From Fidelibacterota bacterium (GTDB lineage: Bacteria > Fidelibacterota > Marinisomatia > Marinisomatales > CAZVFT01), in assembly GCA_014381485.1 (NCBI GenBank), contig JACNLN010000063.1:1-7452 (forward strand): a stretch of 7,452 bases of DNA. Reading direction: 5' to 3'. This document shows, piece after piece, positions 1 to 6,500 of this stretch. The notes beneath the pieces were generated by a model that was not told the DNA's origin, did not search any database, and saw nothing but the letters and a program-made list of their open reading frames with translations. Position 1 is the stretch's first letter, and each line of letters begins with the position of its first letter. A program made the position numbers and the translations under genes.

Positions 1-2100
1 TAAACCCATATTGTAGAATATAAACGACCAGATATCGGCTTGTTCTTCGATAATTTTTGAGGTGGGTTTGCCAGCACCGTGTCCTGCCCTAATTTCAATC
101 CGGATTAACACTGGATTATCACCACTATGCTTTTCTTGCAGGGTCGCCGCATACTTAAACGAGTGAGCTGGGACTACGCGATCATCATGATCTGCCGTCG
201 TTATCAGGGTAGCTGGATAAGAAATTCCTTCTTTTATGTTATGTAACGGTGAATAGTCGTACAAATAATTAAAATACTCTGGATCATCACTCGTGCCAAA
301 CTCTGTCGCCCACGCCCAACCGATCGTGAATTTGTGATACCGCAGCATATCCATAACCCCCACAGCTGGTAAGGCAACTTTGCATAAATCTGGGTGCTGG
401 TTTATCACTGCCCCAATAAGAATTCCACCATTTGATCCACCTTTGATTGCTAACTTGTCTGATGAAGTATATCCTTTTTCAATTAGGTATTCTCCAGCGG
501 CAATAAAATCATCGAATACATTCTGTTTGTTCAACAACATCCCGGCTTCGTGCCAGTCCTGACCATACTCACCTCCACCCCGGATATTGGCTACAGCATA
601 CACACCACCCTGCTCTAGCAAAATAACATTACTGGTGCTAAAATGCGGTGTAAGGCTGGCATTGAAACCTCCGTAGCCATACAACAGGGTTGGGTTTTCC
701 CCATCAAGTATTATATCCTTTTTATGAGTAATGAACATTGGAACTTCTGTACTGTCTTTGCTCGAATAAAAAACCTGCTTTGTCAGATAATCCCTTGAAT
801 TAAAAATCACTTCCGTTTGTCTAAAGACCGTTGATTTACCAGTAATAATATCGTACCTATAAATTGTGGGTGGGTGGGCAAACGAACTAAATGTGTAAAA
901 TGTTTCTTCATCCTCTTTCTTCCCACCAAATCCATACGCTGAACCAATACCTGGCAATTCAATTTCCTTCTCCAAAATACCGTCAAGACTGTATACATAA
1001 ATTCGGGTAGTAGCATCCTGTAGATAATTGGCGAAAATCTTTCCTCCCACAACACTGACACTCCGCAGCACATGCTCGCTTTCAGGAATAATCGTTTTCC
1101 AGTTCTTCTCAGCAGGGTGTTTTAGATCAACAAGAACCAATCGTTTTTTAGGGGCGTTCCGGTTGGTTACTAAAAGCAGCATATTATCAAGATTGTCCAC
1201 TACGTAGTGCTCATCGTTATAATCGGTAATGATATCGATAAACTCCGAAGTGGGATTTGTGAGGTCCTTTACCGCAATTGTGTTTCCGTAGGTTCCTTTC
1301 GAGCGAGATAAAATCAGTAAACGCTCATCCTCGGTGGTACCTACCCAGTTAGAAATGAGGGGATTTTGAGGGTCTTCAAAAATGAGTTCATCCTGCTTTT
1401 GATCTCTGCCGATCTGATGGTAATATATTTTAGCGTGTTCATTGGTAGACGAAAGTTCAGCACCCTCCTCCGGTTCGGGATAGCGGGTATAATAAAATCC
1501 ATCCCCCGCCCAGGCCATGCTGGAAAATTTTATCCACTTTAAATGGTCGCTCAGATCCTGTCTCGTTTCCAGTTCCTTGATAAAAAATTCCTTCCAATCT
1601 GATCCAGATGTGCTTTTAGCATATCCCATATATTCAGCATCCCTGGAGAAATAAATTCCAGAAAGGGCAATGGTGCCATCCTCTGAGAAGATATTGGGAT
1701 CAATCATAATTTCTGGCTCGCTCTCCAGGTCATCCTGGACATAAAAGACAGACTGGTTTTGCAGACCATCATTTTTATAAAAGTAATATTTCCCGCCTTC
1801 CTTAAAAGGGACAGAATACTTCGGATAGTCCCAAACTTCTTCCAGTCGCTTACGAATTTTATCCCTGTATGGAATTTGTTCAAGGTAAGAAAAGGTTACC
1901 TTATTTTGCCGGTTAACCCATGCCTTTGTTTCTTCAGAATTATCATCTTCCAACCAGCGATAGGGATCTGAAATCTTTTTGCCAAAATAATCATCTACAA
2001 TTATCTCTTTTTTCGTCACTGGATAGGTGAGCTGTCCTTGGCTCATGAGGGTACCAGTAACCAAAACAGCTATCGACGATACAGCTAAAAATCTATTCAT
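1..2100 (-). CDS. Exported prolyl oligopeptidase (S9A), C-terminal end cut by window edge
   Basis: This is a serine endopeptidase that cleaves short peptides after proline. The frame is open for 700 codons from ATG 2100 to the left edge without a stop. It has a beta-propeller half followed by an alpha/beta-hydrolase half. Family signatures visible: DPYRWLEDD (residues 45-53), YGYGGF (474-479), NIRGGGEYG (505-513), nucleophile Ser556 in GGSNGG, Asp639 in DHDDRVVP and His674 in AGHGAGKP. The complete triad matches porcine Ser554/Asp641/His680. The last readable residues are FYNMGL, normally very near the family C-terminus (about 700 residues), so only a few codons should be missing. Residues 1 to about 20 form a Sec-type signal peptide with no lipobox cysteine, so a periplasmic enzyme is inferred, as in the Flavobacterium/Elizabethkingia enzymes. 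The start is supported by AAAGGATG about 6-8 nt upstream. It may be the last gene of the operon or have its own promoter, since a 97-bp spacer with an inverted repeat precedes it. Confidence 0.95.
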   Translation of the reverse strand, partial: MNRFLAVSSIAVLVTGTLMSQGQLTYPVTKKEIIVDDYFGKKISDPYRWLEDDNSEETKAWVNRQNKVTFSYLEQIPYRDKIRKRLEEVWDYPKYSVPFKEGGKYYFYKNDGLQNQSVFYVQDDLESEPEIMIDPNIFSEDGTIALSGIYFSRDAEYMGYAKSTSGSDWKEFFIKELETRQDLSDHLKWIKFSSMAWAGDGFYYTRYPEPEEGAELSSTNEHAKIYYHQIGRDQKQDELIFEDPQNPLISNWVGTTEDERLLILSRSKGTYGNTIAVKDLTNPTSEFIDIITDYNDEHYVVDNLDNMLLLVTNRNAPKKRLVLVDLKHPAEKNWKTIIPESEHVLRSVSVVGGKIFANYLQDATTRIYVYSLDGILEKEIELPGIGSAYGFGGKKEDEETFYTFSSFAHPPTIYRYDIITGKSTVFRQTEVIFNSRDYLTKQVFYSSKDSTEVPMFITHKKDIILDGENPTLLYGYGGFNASLTPHFSTSNVILLEQGGVYAVANIRGGGEYGQDWHEAGMLLNKQNVFDDFIAAGEYLIEKGYTSSDKLAIKGGSNGGILIGAVINQHPDLCKVALPAVGVMDMLRYHKFTIGWAWATEFGTSDDPEYFNYLYDYSPLHNIKEGISYPATLITTADHDDRVVPAHSFKYAATLQEKHSGDNPVLIRIEIRAGHGAGKPTSKIIEEQADIWSFIFYNMGL

Positions 2101-2130
2101 AATTGCATCCTTTATTTATGAAATTGAGCC

Positions 2131-2167
2131 ATTTCAGTATGGGAATTTATTAATACCATAATGAAAT
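2131..2167. repeat. Imperfect inverted repeat in the prolyl oligopeptidase leader
   Basis: On the plus strand the left arm is ATTTCA-g-TATGG (2131-2142) and the right arm is CCATA-a-TGAAAT (2156-2167). That gives 11 paired positions around one mismatch, with a 13-nt A+T-rich loop. It lies about 30 nt upstream of the prolyl oligopeptidase ATG. No T-tract follows it in the gene direction, so it is not a standard intrinsic terminator. It could be an operator bound by a dimeric regulator or an mRNA leader hairpin. The symmetry is seen directly; the function is unknown. Confidence 0.6.
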
Positions 2168-2197
2168 TTATCTTTTATTTCTACAAATAATTTTTTA

Positions 2198-2704
2198 TCA
2201 AACGATAACCAGAACCTTAATCATCCAGATTCCCATGAAAACCGCAGCAACTGATTTCATTGCCCTGCTGACGATATTCCCCACTATTGTTCCGAAAGCT
2301 GTTCTCATTGATTCAGCATTTGTTTTACCTGAAAGCTTTTCACTGAGATATGCCCCCAAATAGGAACCGATAAAAAGTCCTAAAAACGCTCCAATAAGCA
2401 ACAGTAAACTGGTACCAAGGAATGCTCCTACAATTCCTCCAAATATAGCAAAAACAGCAGACCGCCCACTGGCACCGTAATACCTCGCAGCCAGTCCACC
2501 CATAAAAATTTCCAGCACCTCAAAAGTCACCGAGATGATAAAAAATACCACAACATAGGTTACCGTAATATTCGAAAAATGGGTCGTCAATCCCCAGATG
2601 AGAGAAAAAATGGACATTAAAAATGGGCCAGAAATACCGACCCACGTGATAATTACCGCCATCAAGGTAAAAATCAAGATTCCTGTTATGACAATGATGT
2701 CCAA
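2198..2704 (-). CDS. DUF456-type small membrane protein
   Basis: This 168-residue integral membrane protein has hydrophobic segments at about 2-20, 24-40, 47-66, 83-118 (probably two glycine-rich helices) and 148-167. The order matches the DUF456 (YqgC-like) family as I know it. An N-terminal hairpin is followed by a short loop with GGLAARYYGASGRSAVFA (69-86), then a glycine-zipper stretch (IGAFLGLFIGSYLGAYL, 104-120). A polar loop with the AESMRTAFGTIVG helix (130-142) and a last helix close the protein. The family's function is unknown, and no catalytic residues are apparent. The start is TTG (2702-2704), chosen because AAAGGTGG sits 7 nt upstream; the next in-frame Met is residue 15, inside the first membrane helix. 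It begins 23 bp after the secernin-like gene and is probably co-transcribed with it. Confidence 0.85.
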   Translation of the reverse strand: MDIIVITGILIFTLMAVIITWVGISGPFLMSIFSLIWGLTTHFSNITVTYVVVFFIISVTFEVLEIFMGGLAARYYGASGRSAVFAIFGGIVGAFLGTSLLLLIGAFLGLFIGSYLGAYLSEKLSGKTNAESMRTAFGTIVGNIVSRAMKSVAAVFMGIWMIKVLVIV

Positions 2705-2718
2705 CCTACAACCACCTT
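2705..2718 (-). promoter_or_regulatory. Ribosome binding site that fixes the TTG start
   Basis: Read on the minus strand, AAAGGTGG is followed by TTGTAGG and then the TTG codon. This is a strong Shine-Dalgarno match at ideal spacing. It supports the non-ATG initiation of the DUF456 gene over the internal Met at residue 15. Confidence 0.6.
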
Positions 2719-2727
2719 TGTGGATAA

Positions 2728-4050
2728 TTAAATCTTTATTCCTGCTTTCTTATTCTGTCTCCTCCAGTAATATCGATAGGATAATTTTGGTTTCTTACGA
2801 ACAGGAAATCCACGCATCATGTAAAACCAATCCTCCTCACTTTGTTCAGCCCTGGAAAAGGCTTCTTTGGTCACAGCATAATAATTATCACCTACGGCGT
2901 TCTCCGAAGCTTTTATAAATTCGTGCTCCAGACTATCCCGCTCCTGTTGAATGATCCGGGATCGCACAGAAAAATCCACCAGTGTTGTCCGGTGAAGTCG
3001 TTCGTGATTCCACCATAAAGAAGATGATGAAAAAGCACCGGAAGTTTTCCGACCTAAATCAGGCAACACCTTTCCCTTAAACCAAATGGGTTTAAAAACT
3101 GACAGACATGGGGCTGAGGTGCCTGTTCCCCAGAAGGTGCGAACATCTCCTTTTAGATGGGAAACCAGAGAACCAGTTGATTGGGCGGCGTGACGGGCAA
3201 TGTTATTAGCAGAATGAGCACAAATATGATTCATCAAAAAATGGCTGTCAGGATGGTAATCATTATGCCCGTGATCCCTCAGAACAGCAAATGCTTTAGG
3301 AACAGTCATATTATTTTCAACAGCAGAAAGGTACTCCATAGAGCGTGACCGGCGCAATTTTGATTTACTGAATGTGGTATAAAACCAGTCGGAGTAGCAC
3401 CGGGCAAAGTGAAAATTATTTCCTTTCTTAAGCCAGTCATTCTTACGAGCCGTATCAATAAGATCACGGTGACTCAGATCAAATTCTTCCCCAATGGTGA
3501 GTCCATTGCTGATAGCATAACTCTCCTTGACTTTCAGTGCTGCCCATAGGTGACCTGCTGTCTCCAGAACCCAAGCTTCCTCCGGGTCAGAGATAAGAAA
3601 GCTGTTATGGTAAGTCAGCCGTTTATTTTCATATCCACAGGAACCACCCTGACCATATTCCGTAAGTAGATTCGTGATAACTTCCAGTGCTCGCTCTGCC
3701 GTGTCCGCTCGCTCAAGCGCCAGACGCAACAGATCCATCCCTGTCAGCCGTCCCTTCCGTTCCAGAGGCATTTTTGTCCAGACCGCTTCATTTCCAATCA
3801 CCACCCCTTTTTCATTAGAACCCATCTCCGCCCCCCACATCCAGAAGGGGCGACTGAGGAGCACAGCATTTGTTCTCGATTTCTGGGGGATTTCGAGATA
3901 GGTACAGGTAACGGTAGCACCTTCAGGATATTCTTTTGAATGGTGGTATTCCAGAATCTGTGCTTCATTAGGTTCACGGTCACTGTTCTTGCCAAAAATA
4001 ACAGAACCGTCTTCAGTGCTTGATGGCATCACAACAAAAGTATCACACAT
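2728..4050 (-). CDS. Secernin-like C69 peptidase/amidase (Ntn hydrolase)
   Basis: This 440-residue protein closely matches the secernin branch of MEROPS C69 (bacterial homologues are annotated as dipeptidases). The N-terminus is MCDTFV, so Cys2 becomes the N-terminal nucleophile once Met is removed, with no longer propeptide. Other family blocks: FGKNSDR (19-25), LLSRPFWMWGAEMG (64-77), GVVIGNEAVWTK (82-93), LTGMDLLRLALERADTA (102-118), FLISDPEEAWVLETAG (151-166), ISNGLTIG (180-187), CAHS (277-280) and WGTGTSAPCLSVFKP (307-321). Secernins are about 410-415 residues, so this one is slightly longer, with a basic C-terminal tail. There is no signal peptide, so it is probably cytoplasmic. It starts only 3 bp after the kinase-like gene, and its AAAGGTG ribosome binding site overlaps that gene's end, which implies translational coupling. 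Its substrate is unknown; hydrolysis of a small peptide or amide bond is an inference from the family. Confidence 0.92.
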   Translation of the reverse strand: MCDTFVVMPSSTEDGSVIFGKNSDREPNEAQILEYHHSKEYPEGATVTCTYLEIPQKSRTNAVLLSRPFWMWGAEMGSNEKGVVIGNEAVWTKMPLERKGRLTGMDLLRLALERADTAERALEVITNLLTEYGQGGSCGYENKRLTYHNSFLISDPEEAWVLETAGHLWAALKVKESYAISNGLTIGEEFDLSHRDLIDTARKNDWLKKGNNFHFARCYSDWFYTTFSKSKLRRSRSMEYLSAVENNMTVPKAFAVLRDHGHNDYHPDSHFLMNHICAHSANNIARHAAQSTGSLVSHLKGDVRTFWGTGTSAPCLSVFKPIWFKGKVLPDLGRKTSGAFSSSSLWWNHERLHRTTLVDFSVRSRIIQQERDSLEHEFIKASENAVGDNYYAVTKEAFSRAEQSEEDWFYMMRGFPVRKKPKLSYRYYWRRQNKKAGIKI

Positions 4051-4053
4051 AAT

Positions 4054-4968
4054 TCACCTTTTGATTTTTCCTGGAAGGATAAGTTCATAACGTTTTCGCA
4101 GGATCTTCGCTTTTATCCAGCGATCCAATCGCCGGAATGCCAGAAACAGTGTCCAGATGAGCTTATCCTCACTATAATATTTTTTCACCTCTTTTTCAGT
4201 GAGAGGTTCCATCCCAGCCGAATCTTCTCTATTGATAATCTCGATGACCAAGGGTACCAGATCCGACCGCTGTTCTTTGTAAAGATTCGCCACAAGATCA
4301 ATATAAACCTGACGCTTGTCATAATATCGATTCATCACATCTTCTAAAAACAGCCACCGGATAATCCACCGCAAGAAAGATGGGGCACTTTTGAGAAATA
4401 GCTCCGGATCAAGCTGTTCCTCACCATTCACGCGGAATAGAGGTGTGCTGGTATCAACGTATAATAGAGAACCATCTTCTAATAAAACCCAGTTGGAAAG
4501 CTGTCCATCCAGAGCAATCTCCAAGTTTAGACGATGAGTGTCATTGAAAGAGTTTATTTTTTTTATTGTTCTTGTGATGGCTTTAATCATTTGAGCTATT
4601 TCATCGTCAATCAAGGAATGAAGCAACTTGTGAGCAAATCGTTCAGGGGGGAGCTGTTTCTGGATGATATAGAGAACCACCTGACGACCAGAACTGGCAA
4701 TGATGGTAGTGTCATCGTCTGGTAAATGTAATCCTGCCTGGGACAGGTGTTTGCAATAGGTACGGTAGTCTTTGGTATATTTCTCAGCTGATTCTATACT
4801 GGAGAATAGGGGCATTCGTTTATAGGCATAATCTTTATCGTCACCAATCCTGAAAACTGTGGAAATTTCCCCATACCCCAGGACGTCAGCTGGGATGGTT
4901 GAGTTTCCCAGATTACCGGGGTCCAATCCAGTCTCAAATTCCCGGATTACCTCTCCCGATATGTTCAT
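4054..4968 (-). CDS. Uncharacterised protein with kinase-like active-site pattern (perhaps DUF6206)
   Basis: This 304-residue soluble protein is not one I can assign to a characterised family. It may be DUF6206, but I recall that name without being able to check. Its layout resembles protein-kinase/aminoglycoside-phosphotransferase folds: a glycine-rich loop LGYGEISTVF (30-39), a lysine in AYKRMP (Lys50), and a hinge-like stretch LYIIQKQLPPE (99-109). A catalytic-loop-like DGQLSN (Asp154 to Asn159) and VDTSTP (Asp172) follow. The steps D to N (+5) and N to D (+13) equal those of PKA (Asp166, Asn171, Asp184), although HRD/HGD and DFG are not canonical. The C-terminal third is helical and basic (KAKILRKRYELILPGKIKR). 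The ATG overlaps the aminotransferase stop as ATGA, and GGAAGGA lies 9 nt upstream, inside the aminotransferase end. Phosphorylation of a small molecule is inferred from pattern and context; a pseudokinase or binding role is possible. Confidence 0.75.
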   Translation of the reverse strand: MNISGEVIREFETGLDPGNLGNSTIPADVLGYGEISTVFRIGDDKDYAYKRMPLFSSIESAEKYTKDYRTYCKHLSQAGLHLPDDDTTIIASSGRQVVLYIIQKQLPPERFAHKLLHSLIDDEIAQMIKAITRTIKKINSFNDTHRLNLEIALDGQLSNWVLLEDGSLLYVDTSTPLFRVNGEEQLDPELFLKSAPSFLRWIIRWLFLEDVMNRYYDKRQVYIDLVANLYKEQRSDLVPLVIEIINREDSAGMEPLTEKEVKKYYSEDKLIWTLFLAFRRLDRWIKAKILRKRYELILPGKIKR

Positions 4969-6278
4969 CGTGATGATTCCTTCCCGATCATTTTATTCCA
5001 GATATTTTCCATCTTGTACTTTACACCCACGATCGGTCGAAGGCGCTGAGCGGAAGAGATGGCAGCATCAAGCTTTTTCATTACACCCTCCACGTCCTCG
5101 AGATCCATCACTAAAGGCGGCAGACATTGACAAACTGATGTGTCGTTATTAGCATAGATCATAAGCAGGTCGTTATCATAAGCTGTTTTAGTGAGCAGTG
5201 GACCGGACATGTCATCTTTCAGTTCAAGTCCCATCATCAGTCCTAATTGTCGAAATCCCAACAGGAACTTGGGATGTTTGGTCATCAATTTTTCAACACC
5301 AGTCCGGAATTGTTCTGCCAGCAAATTCACGTGGTTTAAAAACTCACGGGAAGATGAAATCTCAAGCACCCGTTTGGCAATTCTGCATCCAATTTCTGCT
5401 CCGCCAAACGTGGAAATGTGAATGAAAGGATCCTTGTGAAAAACCGATTCTAGGGGAGTTCTGAGGACAGTGGCAGTAATAGGATAGATCCCTCCAGACA
5501 ACCCTTTCCCGAGCACCACAATATCAGGGATAATGTCAAAATGTTCAAAAGCCCAGAGTTTACCTGTCCGTCCAAGACCTGTTTGAACCTCGTCAAGGAT
5601 CAACAAGATTTCACGTTCGTTGCAGAGAGAACGGACAGACTGGATATATTCTGTTGATGGTACAACAACACCAAGCGTGGCGGGAATCGTTTCAAGGAGA
5701 ACTGCTGCAGTATCATCCCCGGCTTCCAACCGAAGCGCTTCTATATCCCCAAAGGGAACCTGAGAAAATCCCGGTGATGGTGGGCCAAATGGTCTTCGAT
5801 ATTGTTCATCTCCTGCAGCCAGAGCCAATCCAGTATGTCCATGATAACCTCCTTTTGCCGAAATTATCTTTGTTCTCTTAGTATATCCTCTGGCAACCTT
5901 GATAGCGAGATCTACCGCCTCTCCTCCACTCACTCCAAAAACGGTATAATTCAAATCGTCAGGCATGAGATCCGATAGCGTCTTTGCCATCTCTGCCCGT
6001 TCCAAGCTCATTAAATGATGGTTCCCGATATCCAGCTCATCGACTGTTTTTTTCAAAAGATCTACAAGTTCCTGACTACGATGACCCAGGTTGAATACCC
6101 CACCATTGCAATGAAGATTAAAAAGTCTTTTCTCTCCTTCAAAATCATAAAGGTAGGAACCTTCCCTCCTTCTCATCACAAAATCCATTCCATACTTTTT
6201 GAAAAATGCCGCCTTGCCGCTTGAGACATAGTCCCGGAAGGTGTTGATGATTTCCCTTTTTTCTGTTGATGTTCTCAT
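4965..6278 (-). CDS. Class III (subgroup II) PLP-dependent aminotransferase
   Basis: This 437-residue fold-type I PLP enzyme is of normal family length. It shows the phosphate-binding GVSGGEAVDLAIKVARG (115-131), GGYHGHTG (143-150) that stacks on PLP, LILDEVQTGLGRTGKLWAFEH (226-246) with cofactor-binding Asp229, and Schiff-base Lys258 in GKGLSGGIYP. The second-subunit motif HISTFGGAEIGC (287-298) is also present. The family usually has EPIQGEGG; here the segment is ETIPATLG (196-203), so the glutamate typical of omega/gamma-aminotransferases is absent. This fits a subfamily with IPATxG plus STFGGAE that is normally annotated only as 'aspartate aminotransferase family'. Transamination of an amine or amino acid is likely, but this fold class also includes phospho-lyases and mutases. 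The start is supported by AGAGGA about 7 nt upstream. It is the first gene of the tight cluster and overlaps the kinase-like gene by 4 bp. Confidence 0.95.
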   Translation of the reverse strand: MRTSTEKREIINTFRDYVSSGKAAFFKKYGMDFVMRRREGSYLYDFEGEKRLFNLHCNGGVFNLGHRSQELVDLLKKTVDELDIGNHHLMSLERAEMAKTLSDLMPDDLNYTVFGVSGGEAVDLAIKVARGYTKRTKIISAKGGYHGHTGLALAAGDEQYRRPFGPPSPGFSQVPFGDIEALRLEAGDDTAAVLLETIPATLGVVVPSTEYIQSVRSLCNEREILLILDEVQTGLGRTGKLWAFEHFDIIPDIVVLGKGLSGGIYPITATVLRTPLESVFHKDPFIHISTFGGAEIGCRIAKRVLEISSSREFLNHVNLLAEQFRTGVEKLMTKHPKFLLGFRQLGLMMGLELKDDMSGPLLTKTAYDNDLLMIYANNDTSVCQCLPPLVMDLEDVEGVMKKLDAAISSAQRLRPIVGVKYKMENIWNKMIGKESSR

Positions 6279-6500
6279 TGCTGATTCCTCTGAAAATCTA
6301 ACTCTTTCAACTCAAATTTCAATAGGGTTAGTTCAGGACAATAAACTTGCTGTTACCTGCAAATCATATCAAAGAGAATAATAGTATTACTCTGACGGGG
6401 ATTAATGATATCTCTCATACGATATAAGTTATTGACCGATGTGGTAAAAGAAATAAATAGTACATCTTTGATATTATTTTAATTCGACACTTGTATATTA
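6279..6500. other. Spacer upstream of the aminotransferase operon
   Basis: This 222-bp A+T-rich non-coding stretch separates the repeat lipoprotein from the aminotransferase cluster. It should hold the operon promoter. A TATTAT hexamer (minus strand, inside the dyad at 6373-6393) is a possible -10, but no good -35 accompanies it. I see no clear intrinsic terminator for the lipoprotein gene, so read-through cannot be excluded. Confidence 0.5.
6373..6393. repeat. Small imperfect dyad upstream of the aminotransferase operon
   Basis: AGAG-aa-TAAT-agt-ATTA-CTCT reads nearly the same on both strands, with a two-base bulge in the left arm. It lies about 95 nt before the aminotransferase start, where an operator would be plausible. 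The dyad is short and A+T-rich, so chance is a real alternative. Confidence 0.35.

Noticed and set aside
807..1073. Minus-strand open frame of 88 codons
   Set aside because: It lies wholly inside the prolyl oligopeptidase frame, which is open and family-like throughout.
2175..2196. TTATTT-ctac-AAATAA followed by six T on the plus strand, terminator-like
   Set aside because: The stem is six A/T pairs only. The T-tract is on the wrong side for the minus-strand genes, and no plus-strand gene is evident to be terminated.
2598..2918. Plus-strand open frame of 106 codons spanning the DUF456/secernin junction
   Set aside because: It is antisense to two well-supported genes, with no recognisable domain or ribosome binding site.
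6432..6459. Plus-strand TTGACC with an A+T-rich hexamer downstream as a promoter
   Set aside because: The -10 match is poor at every acceptable spacing and no plus-strand gene follows.
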